A stretch of DNA of 64,000 nucleotides from Leifsonia sp. SCN 70-46 (GCA_001725325.1 MEFY01000001.1:248001-312000), one strand, 5' to 3'. Shown: positions 52,210 through 61,923, counted from the first letter of the stretch. Translations and numbers: made by a program. Notes: a model not told the origin generated them from the letters alone.

Positions 52210-52734
52210 GTGCCCGAGGAGACTCCGCCCACCGAGACCCCCGTCGCCGCACCCCGCAACTGGGCCCGGCTCGCCCTCGTCGCGGCGGCCGCGGTGGTCG
52301 TCGCCATCGTGCTCGTCGTCGTCATCCGCGTCGCCCTCACGTCGACCCACCCCGCGCTGGGCGCCACGCAATCGCGCGAGCTGCAGCCCGGCTCGTGCCT
52401 CGCGGAGGCCGAGCCCGACCTCGCCAGCTACACCGTCGTCGACTGCTCGACGGGCCACCCCCAGCAGGTGTTCGGCACCATCGACCTGCGCGTCGACTCC
52501 GACATCTACACCGAGTTCGACACCATGCGCGCGTACGCCGACCAGATCTGCGAGCGCTATCTCGAGTACGGGCTGTGGGTGAAGTCGGGCATCCGCAACG
52601 ACGTGCACGCGGCCCACTCCCTGGCGATGCCCACGGAGCAGGAGTTCGCGGACGGCGTGCGCGACGCGCTGTGCGCGATCACGTCGGCCGACGGGTCGGA
52701 GCTCACGGCCGACCTCTACCAGCGGATGCCCTAG
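52210..52734 (+). CDS. Membrane-anchored septum-formation-type protein
   Basis: A 174-residue protein with a single N-terminal membrane helix at about residues 18-40 and an external domain. The domain has the same four-cysteine plan as the lipoproteins at 43457 and 43954: GSCLAEAEP, VVDCSTGHPQQVFG, QICERY and ALCAI. Function unknown. GTG at 52210 is supported by TACGGT 6 nt upstream; a longer reading from 52096 would run over the divergent gene. It converges on smpB with no gap. Confidence 0.75.
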   Translation: MPEETPPTETPVAAPRNWARLALVAAAAVVVAIVLVVVIRVALTSTHPALGATQSRELQPGSCLAEAEPDLASYTVVDCSTGHPQQVFGTIDLRVDSDIYTEFDTMRAYADQICERYLEYGLWVKSGIRNDVHAAHSLAMPTEQEFADGVRDALCAITSADGSELTADLYQRMP

Positions 52735-53211
52735 CTAGTCGCCCAGGTTGCGGCGCGCGGCGATCGCGCGGTCGGCCTCGCGCTTGTCGGTGCGCTCGCG
52801 CAGGGTCTGGCGCTTGTCGTACTCGCGCTTGCCCTTCGCGACGGCGAGCTCGACCTTGGCGTTGCCGTCGTTGAAGTAGATGCTCAGCGGGACGAGCGTG
52901 TAGCCGCCCTCCTTGATCTTGTTGGAGATCTTGAGGATCTGCGCCTTGTGCAGGAGCATCTTGCGCTTGCGCCGCACCGGGTGGTTGTTCCACGAACCCT
53001 GGTTGAACTCGGGGATGTGCACGGCGTCGAGCCACGCCTCCCCGCCCTCGATGAAGCCGTAGCCGTCGACGAGGCTCGCCCGACCGGCGCGCAGCGACTT
53101 GACCTCGGTGCCGGTGAGGACCAGGCCGGCCTCATAGGTGTCTTCGATCGTGTAGTCGTGGCGCGCTTTGCGGTTGCTGGCCACAACCTTCTGGCCGCGT
53201 TCCCTGGGCAT
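52735..53211 (-). CDS. smpB: SsrA-binding protein SmpB
   Basis: A 158-residue tmRNA-binding protein needed for trans-translation. The OB-fold is clear: [31 protein letters not shown] and [22 protein letters not shown] with the basic C-terminal tail that enters the mRNA channel. It lies after ftsE-ftsX, a conserved order, and 5 kb from ssrA. ATG follows AGGAGAG. A hairpin at 53228-53253 and a TAGACT box (53262-53257) precede it, so it may have its own promoter. Confidence 0.95.
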   Translation of the reverse strand: MPRERGQKVVASNRKARHDYTIEDTYEAGLVLTGTEVKSLRAGRASLVDGYGFIEGGEAWLDAVHIPEFNQGSWNNHPVRRKRKMLLHKAQILKISNKIKEGGYTLVPLSIYFNDGNAKVELAVAKGKREYDKRQTLRERTDKREADRAIAARRNLGD

Positions 53212-53270
53212 TGCAGTGCTCTCCTGTAGGCGAATCCCCGATCTGGGGAGCCTGTCAGTCTAACGGCAGA

Positions 53271-54188
53271 TCAGACCTTGAGGTACCGCGAGATCGCGAC
53301 GCTCGCCGAGGCCGCCGCGAGCAGCGCCCCCACGACGATGAGGATGGGCACGACGACGAGGGCGTCGCCGAGCCCCACGAGCGTCGTCGTGGTCTGCAGC
53401 GTCTGCACGAGCACGCCCTGTACGAAGAACTGCACGATGCCCACGATCGCGGCCCCCGCGAGCAGCGAGCCGATGAACGACGCGAACACGCCCTCGAGCA
53501 CGAAAGGGGTCTGGATGAACCGGTTCGAAGCCCCGACGAGCCTCATGATGCCGAGCTCCCGGCGGCGCGAGAACGCGCTCAGGCGGATGGTCGTCGCGAT
53601 GAGCAGCACGGCCGCGATGAGCATGAGCACGGCGATGCCGATCGCCGTCGCGCTCGCGGCGTTGAGCACGGAGAAGATCTGGTCGAGGTAGCCGCGCTGG
53701 TCCTGCACGGCCTGCACGCCCGCGGCGCCGGAGAGGCTCTCGATGAGCACGTCGGCGTCGTCGGGGTTCACGAGGTTCACGCGGAAGCTCTCGTTGAGCG
53801 TGTCGGGCGTCACGAACGCCGCCACGGGGCTGTTCGCGAACTGCGCCTGGAAGTTCTTGTACGCCTGGTCGTGCGTCTCGTACTCGTACTTCTCGATGTA
53901 GGGGGCGAGCGTCGAGCCGTCGAGCAGCGCGCGCACGTTGTCGATCTGGGCCTGCGTGGCCTCGGCCTGGGAGCAGTTGCCCGTCGTGTCGACGTCGGTG
54001 CACATGTAGACCGCGACCTGGGCGCGGTCGTACCAGTAGCCCTTCATCTGCCCGATCTGCATCTGCAGCAGGATGGCGGCGCCCACGAAGGTGAGCGAGA
54101 TGAAGGTGACGAGGATGACCGAGATCACCATCGAGACGTTGCGGCGCAGGCCGTTGCCGGCCTCGCCGAGGACGAGCCCGAGCCTCAC
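53271..54188 (-). CDS. ftsX: Cell division protein FtsX
   Basis: A 305-residue membrane protein with an N-terminal helix, an external loop of about 120 residues and three C-terminal helices ([20 protein letters not shown] precedes the last ones). The external loop has two cysteines ([13 protein letters not shown]), as in actinobacterial FtsX. With FtsE it forms the complex that switches on peptidoglycan hydrolases at the septum. The ATG overlaps the ftsE stop by 4 nt. Confidence 0.94.
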   Translation of the reverse strand: MRLGLVLGEAGNGLRRNVSMVISVILVTFISLTFVGAAILLQMQIGQMKGYWYDRAQVAVYMCTDVDTTGNCSQAEATQAQIDNVRALLDGSTLAPYIEKYEYETHDQAYKNFQAQFANSPVAAFVTPDTLNESFRVNLVNPDDADVLIESLSGAAGVQAVQDQRGYLDQIFSVLNAASATAIGIAVLMLIAAVLLIATTIRLSAFSRRRELGIMRLVGASNRFIQTPFVLEGVFASFIGSLLAGAAIVGIVQFFVQGVLVQTLQTTTTLVGLGDALVVVPILIVVGALLAAASASVAISRYLKV

Positions 54189-54934
54189 GGTGCCACCTCG
54201 CTGTTCCTCACGGGATCGGCGAAGCTGCCGAAGCTCTGCACGGGCACCGCCTGGGTCTGGTAGCCGCCCTGGCGCTCGTCGCGCACGATCTGGCCCGTGA
54301 TGAGCTCGATGACGCGGCGCTTCATCTGGTCGACGATGCCGGCGTCGTGCGTGGCCATGAGCACGGTAGTGCCGCTGAGGTTGATGCGCTCGAGGAGGGT
54401 CATGATGCCCGCCGAGGTCGCGGGGTCGAGGTTTCCGGTGGGCTCGTCCGCGAGCAGGATCGCCGGCTTGTTGACGACGGCGCGGGCGATCGCGACGCGC
54501 TGCTGCTCGCCGCCCGAGAGCTCGTGCGGGAAGCGGTTCGACTTGCCCGCGAGCCCGACCATCTTGAGCGCGTCGGGCACCGCCTCCTGGATGAACCCGC
54601 GGCTCTTGCCGATCACCTGCAGCGTGAACGCGACGTTGTCGAAGACCGTCTTGTTGGGCAGCAGGCGGAAGTCCTGGAACACGACGCCCAGGTTGCGGCG
54701 GAAGTAGGGAACCTTGCGGTTCGGCAGCGCGTTGAGCTGCTGGCCGAGCACGTGGATCGAGCCCTTCGAGGGCAGCTCCTCGCGGAGGATGAGCCGCAGG
54801 AAGCTCGACTTGCCGGAGCCCGAGGCGCCGACGAGGAACACGAACTCACCCTTGAGGATCTCGAGGCTCACCGAGTTGAGGGCGGGCCGGGTGGTCCCGG
54901 GATATGCCTTGGAGACGGAGTCGAAGCGAATCAT
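54185..54934 (-). CDS. ftsE: Cell division ATP-binding protein FtsE
   Basis: A 249-residue ABC ATPase: Walker A GASGSGKS (36-43), Q loop [16 protein letters not shown], signature LSGGEQQR, Walker [13 protein letters not shown], switch His in MATHDAG. The last 25 residues are an extension typical of the actinobacterial branch. It pairs with FtsX. TAGGCT ends 8 nt before the ATG. The 82 bp back to prfB hold a weak GC hairpin at 54953-54970. Confidence 0.94.
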   Translation of the reverse strand: MIRFDSVSKAYPGTTRPALNSVSLEILKGEFVFLVGASGSGKSSFLRLILREELPSKGSIHVLGQQLNALPNRKVPYFRRNLGVVFQDFRLLPNKTVFDNVAFTLQVIGKSRGFIQEAVPDALKMVGLAGKSNRFPHELSGGEQQRVAIARAVVNKPAILLADEPTGNLDPATSAGIMTLLERINLSGTTVLMATHDAGIVDQMKRRVIELITGQIVRDERQGGYQTQAVPVQSFGSFADPVRNSEVAP

Positions 54935-55016
54935 CGCGTGTCAGCCTAGGTAGCGCCCTCGCGGGGGCGCGCAACGACTCGCCCCGTGGCGATACTCACA
55001 GGAAACCGCGATGGGG

Positions 55017-56129
55017 CTAGTCGGCGTCGACGTCCCGCTTGCGCCACTTGATGCCGGCCGAGATGAAGCCGTCGAGGTCGCCGTCGAACACGGCCGACGG
55101 GTTGTTGACCTCGTACTCGGTGCGCAGGTCCTTCACCATCTGGTACGGCGCGAGCACGTAGGAGCGCATCTGGTCGCCCCAGCTCGCCGTGATGGTGCCC
55201 GCGAGCTCCTTCTTGGCCGCGGCCTCCTGCTCGCGCTGCAGGATGAGCAGCCGCGACTGCAGCACGCGCATGGCCGCCGCCCGGTTCTGGATCTGGCTCT
55301 TCTCGTTCTGCATCGACACGACGAGGCCGGTCGGGAGGTGGGTGAGGCGCACGGCGGAGTCGGTCGTGTTGACGGACTGGCCGCCGGGGCCGCTCGATCG
55401 GAACACGTCGACACGGATGTCGGACTCCGGCACCTCGATCGACTGGGCCTCCTCGATGAGCGGGATGACCTCGACCGCCGCGAAGCTCGTCTGCCGCTTG
55501 CCCGCGGCGCCGAAGGGGCTCATGCGCACGAGGCGGTGGGTGCCCGCCTCGACGCTCAGGGTGCCGAAGGCGTAGGGGGCGTCGACCTCGAAGGTCGTGG
55601 ACTTGATGCCCGCCTCCTCCGCGTAGCTCGTGTCCATGACCGTGACGCCGTACTTGTGCTTCTCGGCCCAGCGCAGGTACATGCGCTGCAGCATCTCCGC
55701 GAAGTCGGCGGCGTCGACGCCGCCCGCGCCCGCGCGGATCGTGACGACGGCGGGATGCGCGTCCCACTCCCCGTTGAGCAGGGTCTGCACCTCGAGCTCG
55801 CCCAGGAGCTTCTGGATGCTCGCGAGCTCGGTGCGCACGTCGGCGGCGGCCGAGGCGTCCTGCTCCTCGTTGGCGAGCTCGACCATGATCTCGAGGTCGT
55901 CGAGGCGCGAGCCGATCGACGTGATCTTCGCGAGCTCCGCCTGCCGGTGGCTCAGCGCGCTCGTGACCTTCTGGGCCTTCTCGGTGTCGTCCCACAGGTC
56001 GGGCGCCCCGGCCTGCTCGCTCAGGTCGGCGATGTCGGCCTCGAGCCTCTCGATCCCCACCACCGCCCGGATGTCGGCGAATGTGGAGCGGAGGGCGGCG
56101 ATGTCGTCGCTGATGTCGAGGGCGTCCAT
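55017..56129 (-). CDS. prfB: Peptide chain release factor 2
   Basis: A 370-residue release factor that reads UGA and UAA. The codon-reading motif SPF is at 204-206 and the catalytic GGQ at 249-251, followed by the usual [17 protein letters not shown]. The frame is continuous: the programmed +1 frameshift known in many bacteria is absent. ATG at 56129 gives [17 protein letters not shown], a standard N-terminus. TACGCT lies 10 nt upstream. First gene in the prfB-ftsE-ftsX-smpB order. Confidence 0.95.
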   Translation of the reverse strand: MDALDISDDIAALRSTFADIRAVVGIERLEADIADLSEQAGAPDLWDDTEKAQKVTSALSHRQAELAKITSIGSRLDDLEIMVELANEEQDASAAADVRTELASIQKLLGELEVQTLLNGEWDAHPAVVTIRAGAGGVDAADFAEMLQRMYLRWAEKHKYGVTVMDTSYAEEAGIKSTTFEVDAPYAFGTLSVEAGTHRLVRMSPFGAAGKRQTSFAAVEVIPLIEEAQSIEVPESDIRVDVFRSSGPGGQSVNTTDSAVRLTHLPTGLVVSMQNEKSQIQNRAAAMRVLQSRLLILQREQEAAAKKELAGTITASWGDQMRSYVLAPYQMVKDLRTEYEVNNPSAVFDGDLDGFISAGIKWRKRDVDAD

Positions 56130-56139
56130 GTCGTCGTCA

Positions 56140-56149
56140 AGCGTAGCCT
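56140..56149. promoter_or_regulatory. Overlapping divergent -10 boxes of prfB and MFS
   Basis: TACGCT on the minus strand (56145-56140) serves prfB at 10 nt. TAGCCT on the plus strand (56144-56149) is 7 nt before the ATG at 56157. The boxes share two base pairs, as at 27435-27444. Confidence 0.5.
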
Positions 56150-56156
56150 GTAGGGG

Positions 56157-57416
56157 ATGACGACAGCCGAGCAGCCCTTCCGCTGGCGCTCGATCGCCCT
56201 CCCGGCGCTCCTCCCCACGCTCCTCTTCTCGACGGGCGAGGGGGCGATCATCCCCATCATCCCCATCGCGGCGGACAGCCTCGGCGCGACCCTCGCGCTC
56301 GCGGGTGTCGTGGTCGCGCTGCTCACGATCGGCGAGCTGCTCGGCAACATCCCCAGCGGCTGGCTCGTCGCGCGCATCGGCGAGCGACCCGCGATGATCG
56401 GAGCGTCGGCGCTCTCGGTCGTGGGCATGGTCATCTGCATCATCGCGCCCAACCCCGTCGCGCTCGCCTTCGGCATCTTCTTCGTGGGGCTCTCCGCCGC
56501 CGTGTTCTCGCTCGCGCGGCACGCGTTCATGACGAGCTTCGTGCCGCTCGCCTACCGGGCCCGCGCCCTCTCGACCCTCGGCGGCGCCAACCGGCTCGGA
56601 TCGTTCGTCGGCCCCTTCATCGCTGCCGCCGTCATCCACCTCACGGGTGCCGCCCCCTACGCGTTCTGGATCCACGTGGTCGCGTGCCTCGCGTGCGCCG
56701 TCGTGCTCATCACCCTCCCCGATCCCACGACGACGTTCGGCTCCGTCGGCACCGTGCGCCTCGCGGGCCGCAGGATGCGTGAGGGCGAGGCCCTCGTCGA
56801 GCAGGAGTCCGCCGGGCTCTTCCGCACGCTGTGGGCCCGGCGCGAGGTGCTGCAGCGGCTCGGGCTCGGCGCCGCGCTCATCGGGGCCCTGCGCGCGAGC
56901 CGCCAGGTGATCCTGCCGCTGTGGGCCGTGAGCATCGGGGTGGGCGACACGAGCACGGCGATCATCATCGGCATCGCGGGCGCCGTCGACTTCGCGCTGT
57001 TCTACCCCGGCGGCCAGATCATGGACAGGTTCGGCAGGCTGTGGGGCGCGGTCCCCTCGATGGTGGGGCTCGGGCTCGGCCACATCCTGCTCGCGCTCAC
57101 TCACGACCTCGCGTCGAACGTGGGGTGGTTCATCGCCGCGGCGCTCGTGCTCGCGGCGTCGAACGGGCTCGGCTCGGGCATCCTCATGACCATCGGCGCC
57201 GACCTCGCCGACCGGTCGAACCCCGCGCCCTTCCTGGGCGCGTGGCGCTTCACCGGCAACCTCGGCGGGGCCGGCGCCCCGCTGCTCGTCGCGGCGCTCA
57301 CGGGCGTCGCGTCGATCGCCGTCGCGGCGGGCGCCGTGGGCGTGCTCGGCCTCGTGGGGGCGGGCGTGCTCGCGCGCTACGTGCCCCGGTACGTCACCAA
57401 GGCCAGGGGTCGCTAG
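56157..57416 (+). CDS. MFS transporter (12 TM)
   Basis: A 419-residue MFS protein with twelve hydrophobic segments. Loop 2-3 is [12 protein letters not shown], close to the general signature, and the mirrored loop in the second half is [11 protein letters not shown]. The first helix, [19 protein letters not shown], fits the drug/metabolite efflux (DHA1) branch. Substrate unknown. The start is supported by TAGCCT 7 nt upstream. A LysE-type exporter follows after 9 bp. Confidence 0.87.
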   Translation: MTTAEQPFRWRSIALPALLPTLLFSTGEGAIIPIIPIAADSLGATLALAGVVVALLTIGELLGNIPSGWLVARIGERPAMIGASALSVVGMVICIIAPNPVALAFGIFFVGLSAAVFSLARHAFMTSFVPLAYRARALSTLGGANRLGSFVGPFIAAAVIHLTGAAPYAFWIHVVACLACAVVLITLPDPTTTFGSVGTVRLAGRRMREGEALVEQESAGLFRTLWARREVLQRLGLGAALIGALRASRQVILPLWAVSIGVGDTSTAIIIGIAGAVDFALFYPGGQIMDRFGRLWGAVPSMVGLGLGHILLALTHDLASNVGWFIAAALVLAASNGLGSGILMTIGADLADRSNPAPFLGAWRFTGNLGGAGAPLLVAALTGVASIAVAAGAVGVLGLVGAGVLARYVPRYVTKARGR

Positions 57417-57425
57417 CATCGCAGC

Positions 57426-58067
57426 ATGGTGCCCACGGCCAACCTCGTCGCGTTCGCGCTCATCTCGATCCCGATCATCCTCATCCCGGGTCCGAGCGTG
57501 CTCTTCGCGATCGGCCGCGCCCTCGCCCTGGGGCGGGTCGGCGGCCTGCTGAGCGTGCTCGGCAACGGCCTCGGCATCCTCGTGGCCGTGGTCGCCGTCG
57601 CCTTCGGGGTGGGCTACCTCATCGCCGAGTCGGTGGTGCTGTTCACGGTCATCAAGATCGCGGGCGCGGGCTACCTCATCTACCTCGGCATCCAGGCGAT
57701 CCGGCACCGCAACGCGCGCGCCGACGCCATGTCGGTCGAGGTCGCCCTCACCCCGAAGTGGAAGCTGCTCGCGCAGGGCTTCATCGTCGGCGTCACCAAC
57801 CCCAAGACGATCGTCTTCTTCGTCGCCGTGCTGCCGCAGTTCGTGGACTACCACGCGGGGAACATCCCGCTGCAGCTGCTCACCCTCGGGCTCGTGTTCC
57901 TCGCGATCGGCGTGCCGAGCGACGCCGTGTGGGCGCTCGCGGCGGGGTTCGCGCGCGACTGGTTCGCGAAGTCGCCGCGCCGCATCTCGACGCTCGGGGC
58001 CACGGGCGGCGTGCTCATGATCGGGCTCGGCACGGCGTCGCTCTTCCTCGGGCACGGCAAGGACTGA
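57426..58067 (+). CDS. LysE family translocator
   Basis: A 213-residue amino acid exporter of the LysE/RhtB family with about six helices. The signature near the N-terminus is [16 protein letters not shown], and the second conserved block is [22 protein letters not shown]. Its substrate could be threonine, homoserine lactone or lysine. ATG at 57426 lies 6 nt after TAGCAT, so it has its own leaderless promoter despite the short gap from the MFS gene. Confidence 0.9.
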   Translation: MVPTANLVAFALISIPIILIPGPSVLFAIGRALALGRVGGLLSVLGNGLGILVAVVAVAFGVGYLIAESVVLFTVIKIAGAGYLIYLGIQAIRHRNARADAMSVEVALTPKWKLLAQGFIVGVTNPKTIVFFVAVLPQFVDYHAGNIPLQLLTLGLVFLAIGVPSDAVWALAAGFARDWFAKSPRRISTLGATGGVLMIGLGTASLFLGHGKD

Positions 58068-58092
58068 CCTCGCGATCTGGTTAGCTGGGGAC

Positions 58093-58689
58093 GTGACGGA
58101 TGCCCCAGCCTCCCCCGCCCCGCGGCGCGGCGCTTGGCGCGTCTGGGCCGGCATCGGCGTCGGGCTCCTCGTCGTGATCGCGGCGATCGCCGGCCTCGGC
58201 GGATTCTCCGACGTCCCCACGTCGTCGCTGCCGAAGCTGCAGCTGGGCGACACCCACCACGGCGGCGAGCTCGACACCGTGATCACCTCGGTGAGGCTCA
58301 CCACTACCGCCCCGGGCCGCAGCTACCAGGCGGACGAGGGCAAGCAGTACCTCATCGTCTCGGCGACGCTGCTCAACACGACCGACCACGCGAGCCTCTT
58401 CGGATACGACGCCGTGCGCGTGCTGCTCGACGGGCAGGTCGACCCGGACGAGGACGGCTTGGGACTCATCGACCCCCGCACCGGCAGCCTGGTCAGCTTC
58501 CTCCAGCCGGGCATCCCCCTCGACGGCGTCTACACGTGGGAGGTCGACGACTCGGTGGCCGAGGGCGACGACATCATCGTCGGCCTGTTCGACCGGTTCG
58601 CCGTGGACGACCCGCGCTTCAGCGACACCGGGTACACGGCGGCGACCGCCACCGCGCGCATCCTGACGACCGTGGGGGCATCGCGATGA
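58093..58689 (+). CDS. Membrane-anchored protein of unknown function, gene 1 of coupled trio
   Basis: A 198-residue protein with a short Pro/Ala-rich cytoplasmic start, one membrane helix at about 17-37 and an extracytoplasmic beta-rich domain ([34 protein letters not shown]) with the look of DUF4352/immunoglobulin-like folds. No catalytic motif is seen. The GTG follows TTAGCT by 6 nt, an imperfect leaderless box. It overlaps gene 2 by 4 nt (ATGA). Confidence 0.7.
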   Translation: MTDAPASPAPRRGAWRVWAGIGVGLLVVIAAIAGLGGFSDVPTSSLPKLQLGDTHHGGELDTVITSVRLTTTAPGRSYQADEGKQYLIVSATLLNTTDHASLFGYDAVRVLLDGQVDPDEDGLGLIDPRTGSLVSFLQPGIPLDGVYTWEVDDSVAEGDDIIVGLFDRFAVDDPRFSDTGYTAATATARILTTVGASR

Positions 58690-59258
58690 GGCGGTGGGTC
58701 TCGGGCGCCGCGATCGTGGCGGGGCTCGTCGTCGCCGGCGCCCTCGTCGCGACGGCACCCGACGAGGAGGCCATCACGGCGCCCCTGCTCGTCACGGGCG
58801 TGGTCGGGGAGACGGTCTCGGGGCGTGATCTCGTCGCGGTCGTCGACGACGTGCGGCTCACCCGGTACCTCGACGTGAAGTACCGGGAGGCGGGCGACAC
58901 CAGCACCGTGGGCGTGTGGGTCGTCGTCGACACGGTGCTCACGTCGCGCATCGACCCGGTCTTCCTCAGCTCGTCGGAGCTGTGGATCGGCTCGGTGCGC
59001 TACCGGATCTCCGACATCCTGCCCAACCCCTCGCCCCTGCAGCTGCCGTACGGGCCCGGCATCCCGCAGCGCGGCTCCCTCGTGTTCGAGATCCCCGCCG
59101 ATGCGCTCGACGACCCGGGCGCCTCCCACGCGTCGGTCGTGCTCTACGACAGGGTCGACAGCCGGCTCGACTCCGTGCCCGTCATCGTCGTCGACCTCAC
59201 CGGTCTCGAGATCTCCGCGCGCGAGCGCATCGACGAGCCGTCGGTGGTGTCACCGTGA
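58686..59258 (+). CDS. Membrane-anchored protein of unknown function, gene 2 of coupled trio
   Basis: A 190-residue protein with one N-terminal helix (about residues 5-23) and an external beta-rich domain: VGVWVVVDTVLTSRIDP, LWIGSVRYRISD, GSLVFEIPADAL. The layout repeats that of gene 1 with low sequence similarity. No Cys or enzyme motif is seen. Coupled at both ends by 4-nt overlaps, so the three are expected in fixed ratio. Confidence 0.7.
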   Translation: MRRWVSGAAIVAGLVVAGALVATAPDEEAITAPLLVTGVVGETVSGRDLVAVVDDVRLTRYLDVKYREAGDTSTVGVWVVVDTVLTSRIDPVFLSSSELWIGSVRYRISDILPNPSPLQLPYGPGIPQRGSLVFEIPADALDDPGASHASVVLYDRVDSRLDSVPVIVVDLTGLEISARERIDEPSVVSP

Positions 59259-59770
59259 GCTGGCTGCGCCGCAACATCGCGGCGCTCATCGTCATCGTGG
59301 TCTCCCTGCCCGCGCTCGCCACCGTGCTCGTGGTCGTGCCGCTGCTCGACCAACCCGCCGACGACGTGCGCGTGGTGCAGCCGGGCGATACGGCGCAGGC
59401 GGCCGGCTACAGCTTCACCCTCACCGCGAGCCAGGAGTTCGAGGGCACCGACGACAACGGCATCCCGGTGGGCACCTCCCTCATCGGCGCCCTCATCGAC
59501 GTGACGCGCGCGGGAGGCACCGACGAGCTCTCCTGTGACGCCGACCTCACCAGCCGGGCGGGCGGCACCGAGCGCTCCTGGACCACCGTGAGCTCGCCCC
59601 GCGACTTCGGCTACGGGGTCGGCGACGACAGCGAGACGACGTGCTACCTCGAGGATGAGCCGTTCCAGTACGAGACCGTGTTCCTCGTGCCGAGCGGCAC
59701 CTACGACGGCGCCACGATCGACATTAGCGTGGGATCGACGGTGCTGCGGATGGAGCTGGAGCAGGGCTGA
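59255..59770 (+). CDS. Membrane-anchored protein of unknown function, gene 3 of coupled trio
   Basis: A 171-residue protein with one N-terminal helix (about residues 6-28) and an external domain with two cysteines (ELSCDADLTS, ETTCYLEDE) likely to form a disulfide. The opening VVQPGDTAQAAGYSFTLTAS and closing strands again suggest a beta sandwich. GTG overlaps gene 2's stop. The last 47 bp overlap the convergent polytopic gene. Confidence 0.7.
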   Translation: MSWLRRNIAALIVIVVSLPALATVLVVVPLLDQPADDVRVVQPGDTAQAAGYSFTLTASQEFEGTDDNGIPVGTSLIGALIDVTRAGGTDELSCDADLTSRAGGTERSWTTVSSPRDFGYGVGDDSETTCYLEDEPFQYETVFLVPSGTYDGATIDISVGSTVLRMELEQG

Positions 59771-60980
59771 TCGGGGTGACGGGCGTGGGCCGCCTCGCCG
59801 CCCAGCGCTCGAGGCAGAACCCGAACGCCGCGGCGAGCAGCGCGACGCGCACCGGCTCCGCCACGGCGTCGAGCACCAGGCCGACCACGGGGCTGGCGAT
59901 GAACCAGAACGCGAGGTCGTGCGCGCCCACGAGCGCCAGAAGGCCGCGCTCGGCCCACTGGGTCACGGCGAACAGCACGCCGTAGGCGATCAGGAACAAT
60001 CCGAGCGAGCGCAGGCCCGAGGTGAGCACGAGCCGCCCGGAGAAGACGGCGGGCCTGCCCACCTCGTCCCAGGTGCCGGTGAACAGGTAGCCGTAGCGGC
60101 GCAGGAGCGCGGGCATCCTGCTGGCGCCCGCCGCCACCCGCTCGCCGATGGCGCGGGGCACCGGGAGGGCGTCTTCGACGACGTTGCCGAGGGAGCGCAG
60201 GTAGATGATGCTCGCGATGAACAGCCAGGCGAGCGGCAGCAGGAGCAGCTGCAGCGCCACGGGCGTCAGCCAGTCGATGCCCTCGATCACGAAGCGGACG
60301 GGCCCTGCGAGGGTGACGAGGAACTCGCGCGCGTCGTTCCACCAGTGCACGACCTGGCGGTCGCCGATCCACTCCAGCACGGGACCGAACAGCGAGCCGA
60401 TGCCGGTGAGGGCGACGAACACCCATGTGGCCTCGAGGTAGATCCCGGGCACGGCCGTCCAGCCGGGCAGGCGCGGGCCGAGGAACTTGAGCACCATCCG
60501 GGCCGCGAATGCGACGAGCACGACGGCGAGCACGAGCGGGCCGCTGCCCACGTCGACGACGTGCGAGTTGTCGCCGATGCCGGCATAACGGAAAGCCAGG
60601 CCGGCGTACGAGTCGAGGTCCTCGTTGAGCAGCCCGATGAGCGCGTAGAGCGTGAAGAACGGCCCGATGCTCACGAGCAGCACGCGCACGAAGTCGGCCA
60701 CCGTCTCGCGCACCGTCGTGAAGCGCACCTGGTCGCCCGCGAACAGGCGGTAGCCCGGCAGGCTGTGGCGCACGACCAGGAACATGCCGACGTACGAGAC
60801 GAGCCGCGCGAGGGCCGCGATCGGCAGGATGAGCAGCGCGACGATCGGCGACTGCGCCCCGATGGGTGCCGCGATGACGATGACCGACGCGCGCACGACC
60901 TGGCCCGCGAGGTACCACGCGAGCAGCGGGGCCCAGTTGGCGGCGAGGATACGGCCGATCCCCCCGAGGCTGCGCAGCAT
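59724..60980 (-). CDS. Polytopic membrane protein of unknown function
   Basis: A 418-residue protein with about eight hydrophobic segments. It starts MLRSLGGIGRILAANWAPLLAWYLAG and ends in a Pro/Ala-rich tail. No recognised domain or catalytic motif. ATG at 60980 lies 7 nt after TAGCAT, and the stop TAA lies inside gene 3 of the trio on the other strand. It faces the trio, so a functional link is possible but not shown by expression direction. Confidence 0.75.
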   Translation of the reverse strand: MLRSLGGIGRILAANWAPLLAWYLAGQVVRASVIVIAAPIGAQSPIVALLILPIAALARLVSYVGMFLVVRHSLPGYRLFAGDQVRFTTVRETVADFVRVLLVSIGPFFTLYALIGLLNEDLDSYAGLAFRYAGIGDNSHVVDVGSGPLVLAVVLVAFAARMVLKFLGPRLPGWTAVPGIYLEATWVFVALTGIGSLFGPVLEWIGDRQVVHWWNDAREFLVTLAGPVRFVIEGIDWLTPVALQLLLLPLAWLFIASIIYLRSLGNVVEDALPVPRAIGERVAAGASRMPALLRRYGYLFTGTWDEVGRPAVFSGRLVLTSGLRSLGLFLIAYGVLFAVTQWAERGLLALVGAHDLAFWFIASPVVGLVLDAVAEPVRVALLAAAFGFCLERWAARRPTPVTPISPAPAPSAAPSIPR

Positions 60981-61018
60981 GCTCCCGATGCTACCGGCTC
61001 GCTTTCTGCGGGCAGGTC

Positions 61019-61052
61019 GGCGAGGTGCGCGGAACGTTTCGCGCGGCTCGCC
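61019..61052 (-). terminator. Hairpin after the TadG-like gene, AACGTT repeat family
   Basis: Arms GGCGAGGTGCGCG (61019-61031) and CGCGCGGCTCGCC (61040-61052) pair with two mismatches around GAACGTTT. It begins 14 bp past the stop of the TadG-like gene, a terminator position. The core is nearly identical to that of the palindrome at 3546-3575. Confidence 0.6.
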
Positions 61053-61066
61053 ACGAACGGCGCAGG

Positions 61067-61489
61067 TCAGGAGAAGACCGACCGCGCGACGGCCGTGACC
61101 TCGAGCCGCAGGCCCTCGGGCACGAAGAGCGTCACGACGGGCGGCCGCCAGTACGCGGAGAGCTCGACGGTCGCGCTGCGGCCGTCCGCCGTGCCCGCGT
61201 GCTCGAGGCGCACCTGCGCGAGGTCGGTGGGCGTCGAGGCGAGGTATGCGGCGGCGGCCGCCGCGACGTCCGCGGACTCGAGCGCGGGGCGGTACCCGCC
61301 GCCCGCATCGCGCACGTCCGCGAGGTCGAAGGCCTCCGCGCCCACGAGGGCGGCCCCGTCGGCGAGCGTGAAGAGGCGCTTGCGCTCGAGGTAGAGCGAC
61401 GTGGCCGCCGTCGCGACGAGGATGACGACGAGCGCGAGCATCCCGAAGAAGATCGTGAGCGGCAGGATCGACCCGTCCTCCCGTCTCAC
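61067..61489 (-). CDS. TadG-like pseudopilin/Flp assembly protein
   Basis: A 140-residue protein. It begins VRREDGSILPLTIFFGMLALVV, the short leader plus hydrophobic helix of TadG-like pilus proteins, and continues SLYLERKRLFTLADGAALVGAEAF, the typical helix after the membrane. It is probably a minor subunit in Flp/Tad-type pilus or export machinery. GTG at 61489 overlaps the upstream TadE gene stop. Last gene of the cluster. Confidence 0.78.
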   Translation of the reverse strand: MRREDGSILPLTIFFGMLALVVILVATAATSLYLERKRLFTLADGAALVGAEAFDLADVRDAGGGYRPALESADVAAAAAAYLASTPTDLAQVRLEHAGTADGRSATVELSAYWRPPVVTLFVPEGLRLEVTAVARSVFS

Positions 61490-61923
61490 CGTGCTACCCA
61501 GAACCGGGACACCTGCTCCGTCGCGCTCGCGCGCAGCTGCACGGCGGAAGGCAGCGCGGCCGCGAACGGCACGAGCGGCAAGGGGACGTCGACGCGCACG
61601 GAGACGGTCACGAACTCCCGCCGCGTGAGGCACGGCTCCGCGGAGCAACTCACGGCGAGGGACGCGGCCCCGTCGACCCCGTGGTCGGCCAGGGCGAACT
61701 GCAGAGCGCGCTGGGCCGCGGCCCCGGCCGACCCCTCGTCGGCGGACTGCACGAACACGCGCGCCGCCTGCCGCGCGGCACCCTCCGCCGCGAAGGCCGC
61801 CGACTGGATCGCCGAGAGCGCGACCACGAGGTAGACGAGCGGCACGAGGAGCACGAGCCCGACGACGAGGAACTCGAGGGAGGCCGAGCCCTCGTCGTCA
61901 GCCCAGCGTCTCGACGGCGGCAT
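61486..61923 (-). CDS. TadE-like pseudopilin, second copy
   Basis: A 145-residue TadE-like protein with leader DDEGSASLEFLVVG followed by a hydrophobic helix and AAFAAEGAARQAARVF. Glu at the fifth position of the helix segment (SLEF) fits prepilin processing. Two cysteines (VSCSAEPC) lie in the external part. The ATG at 61923 lies inside the end of the preceding gene (26-bp overlap). Confidence 0.78.
   Translation of the reverse strand: MPPSRRWADDEGSASLEFLVVGLVLLVPLVYLVVALSAIQSAAFAAEGAARQAARVFVQSADEGSAGAAAQRALQFALADHGVDGAASLAVSCSAEPCLTRREFVTVSVRVDVPLPLVPFAAALPSAVQLRASATEQVSRFWVAR

Noticed and set aside
55017-56129. Programmed frameshift in prfB
   Set aside because: The reading frame is continuous from the standard N-terminus through SPF and GGQ, with no internal UGA.
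56130-58304. 725-codon N-terminal extension of prfB
   Set aside because: The added residues are Arg/Glu/Asp-rich antisense of the MFS, LysE and first trio genes, and the true RF2 N-terminus starts at 56129.
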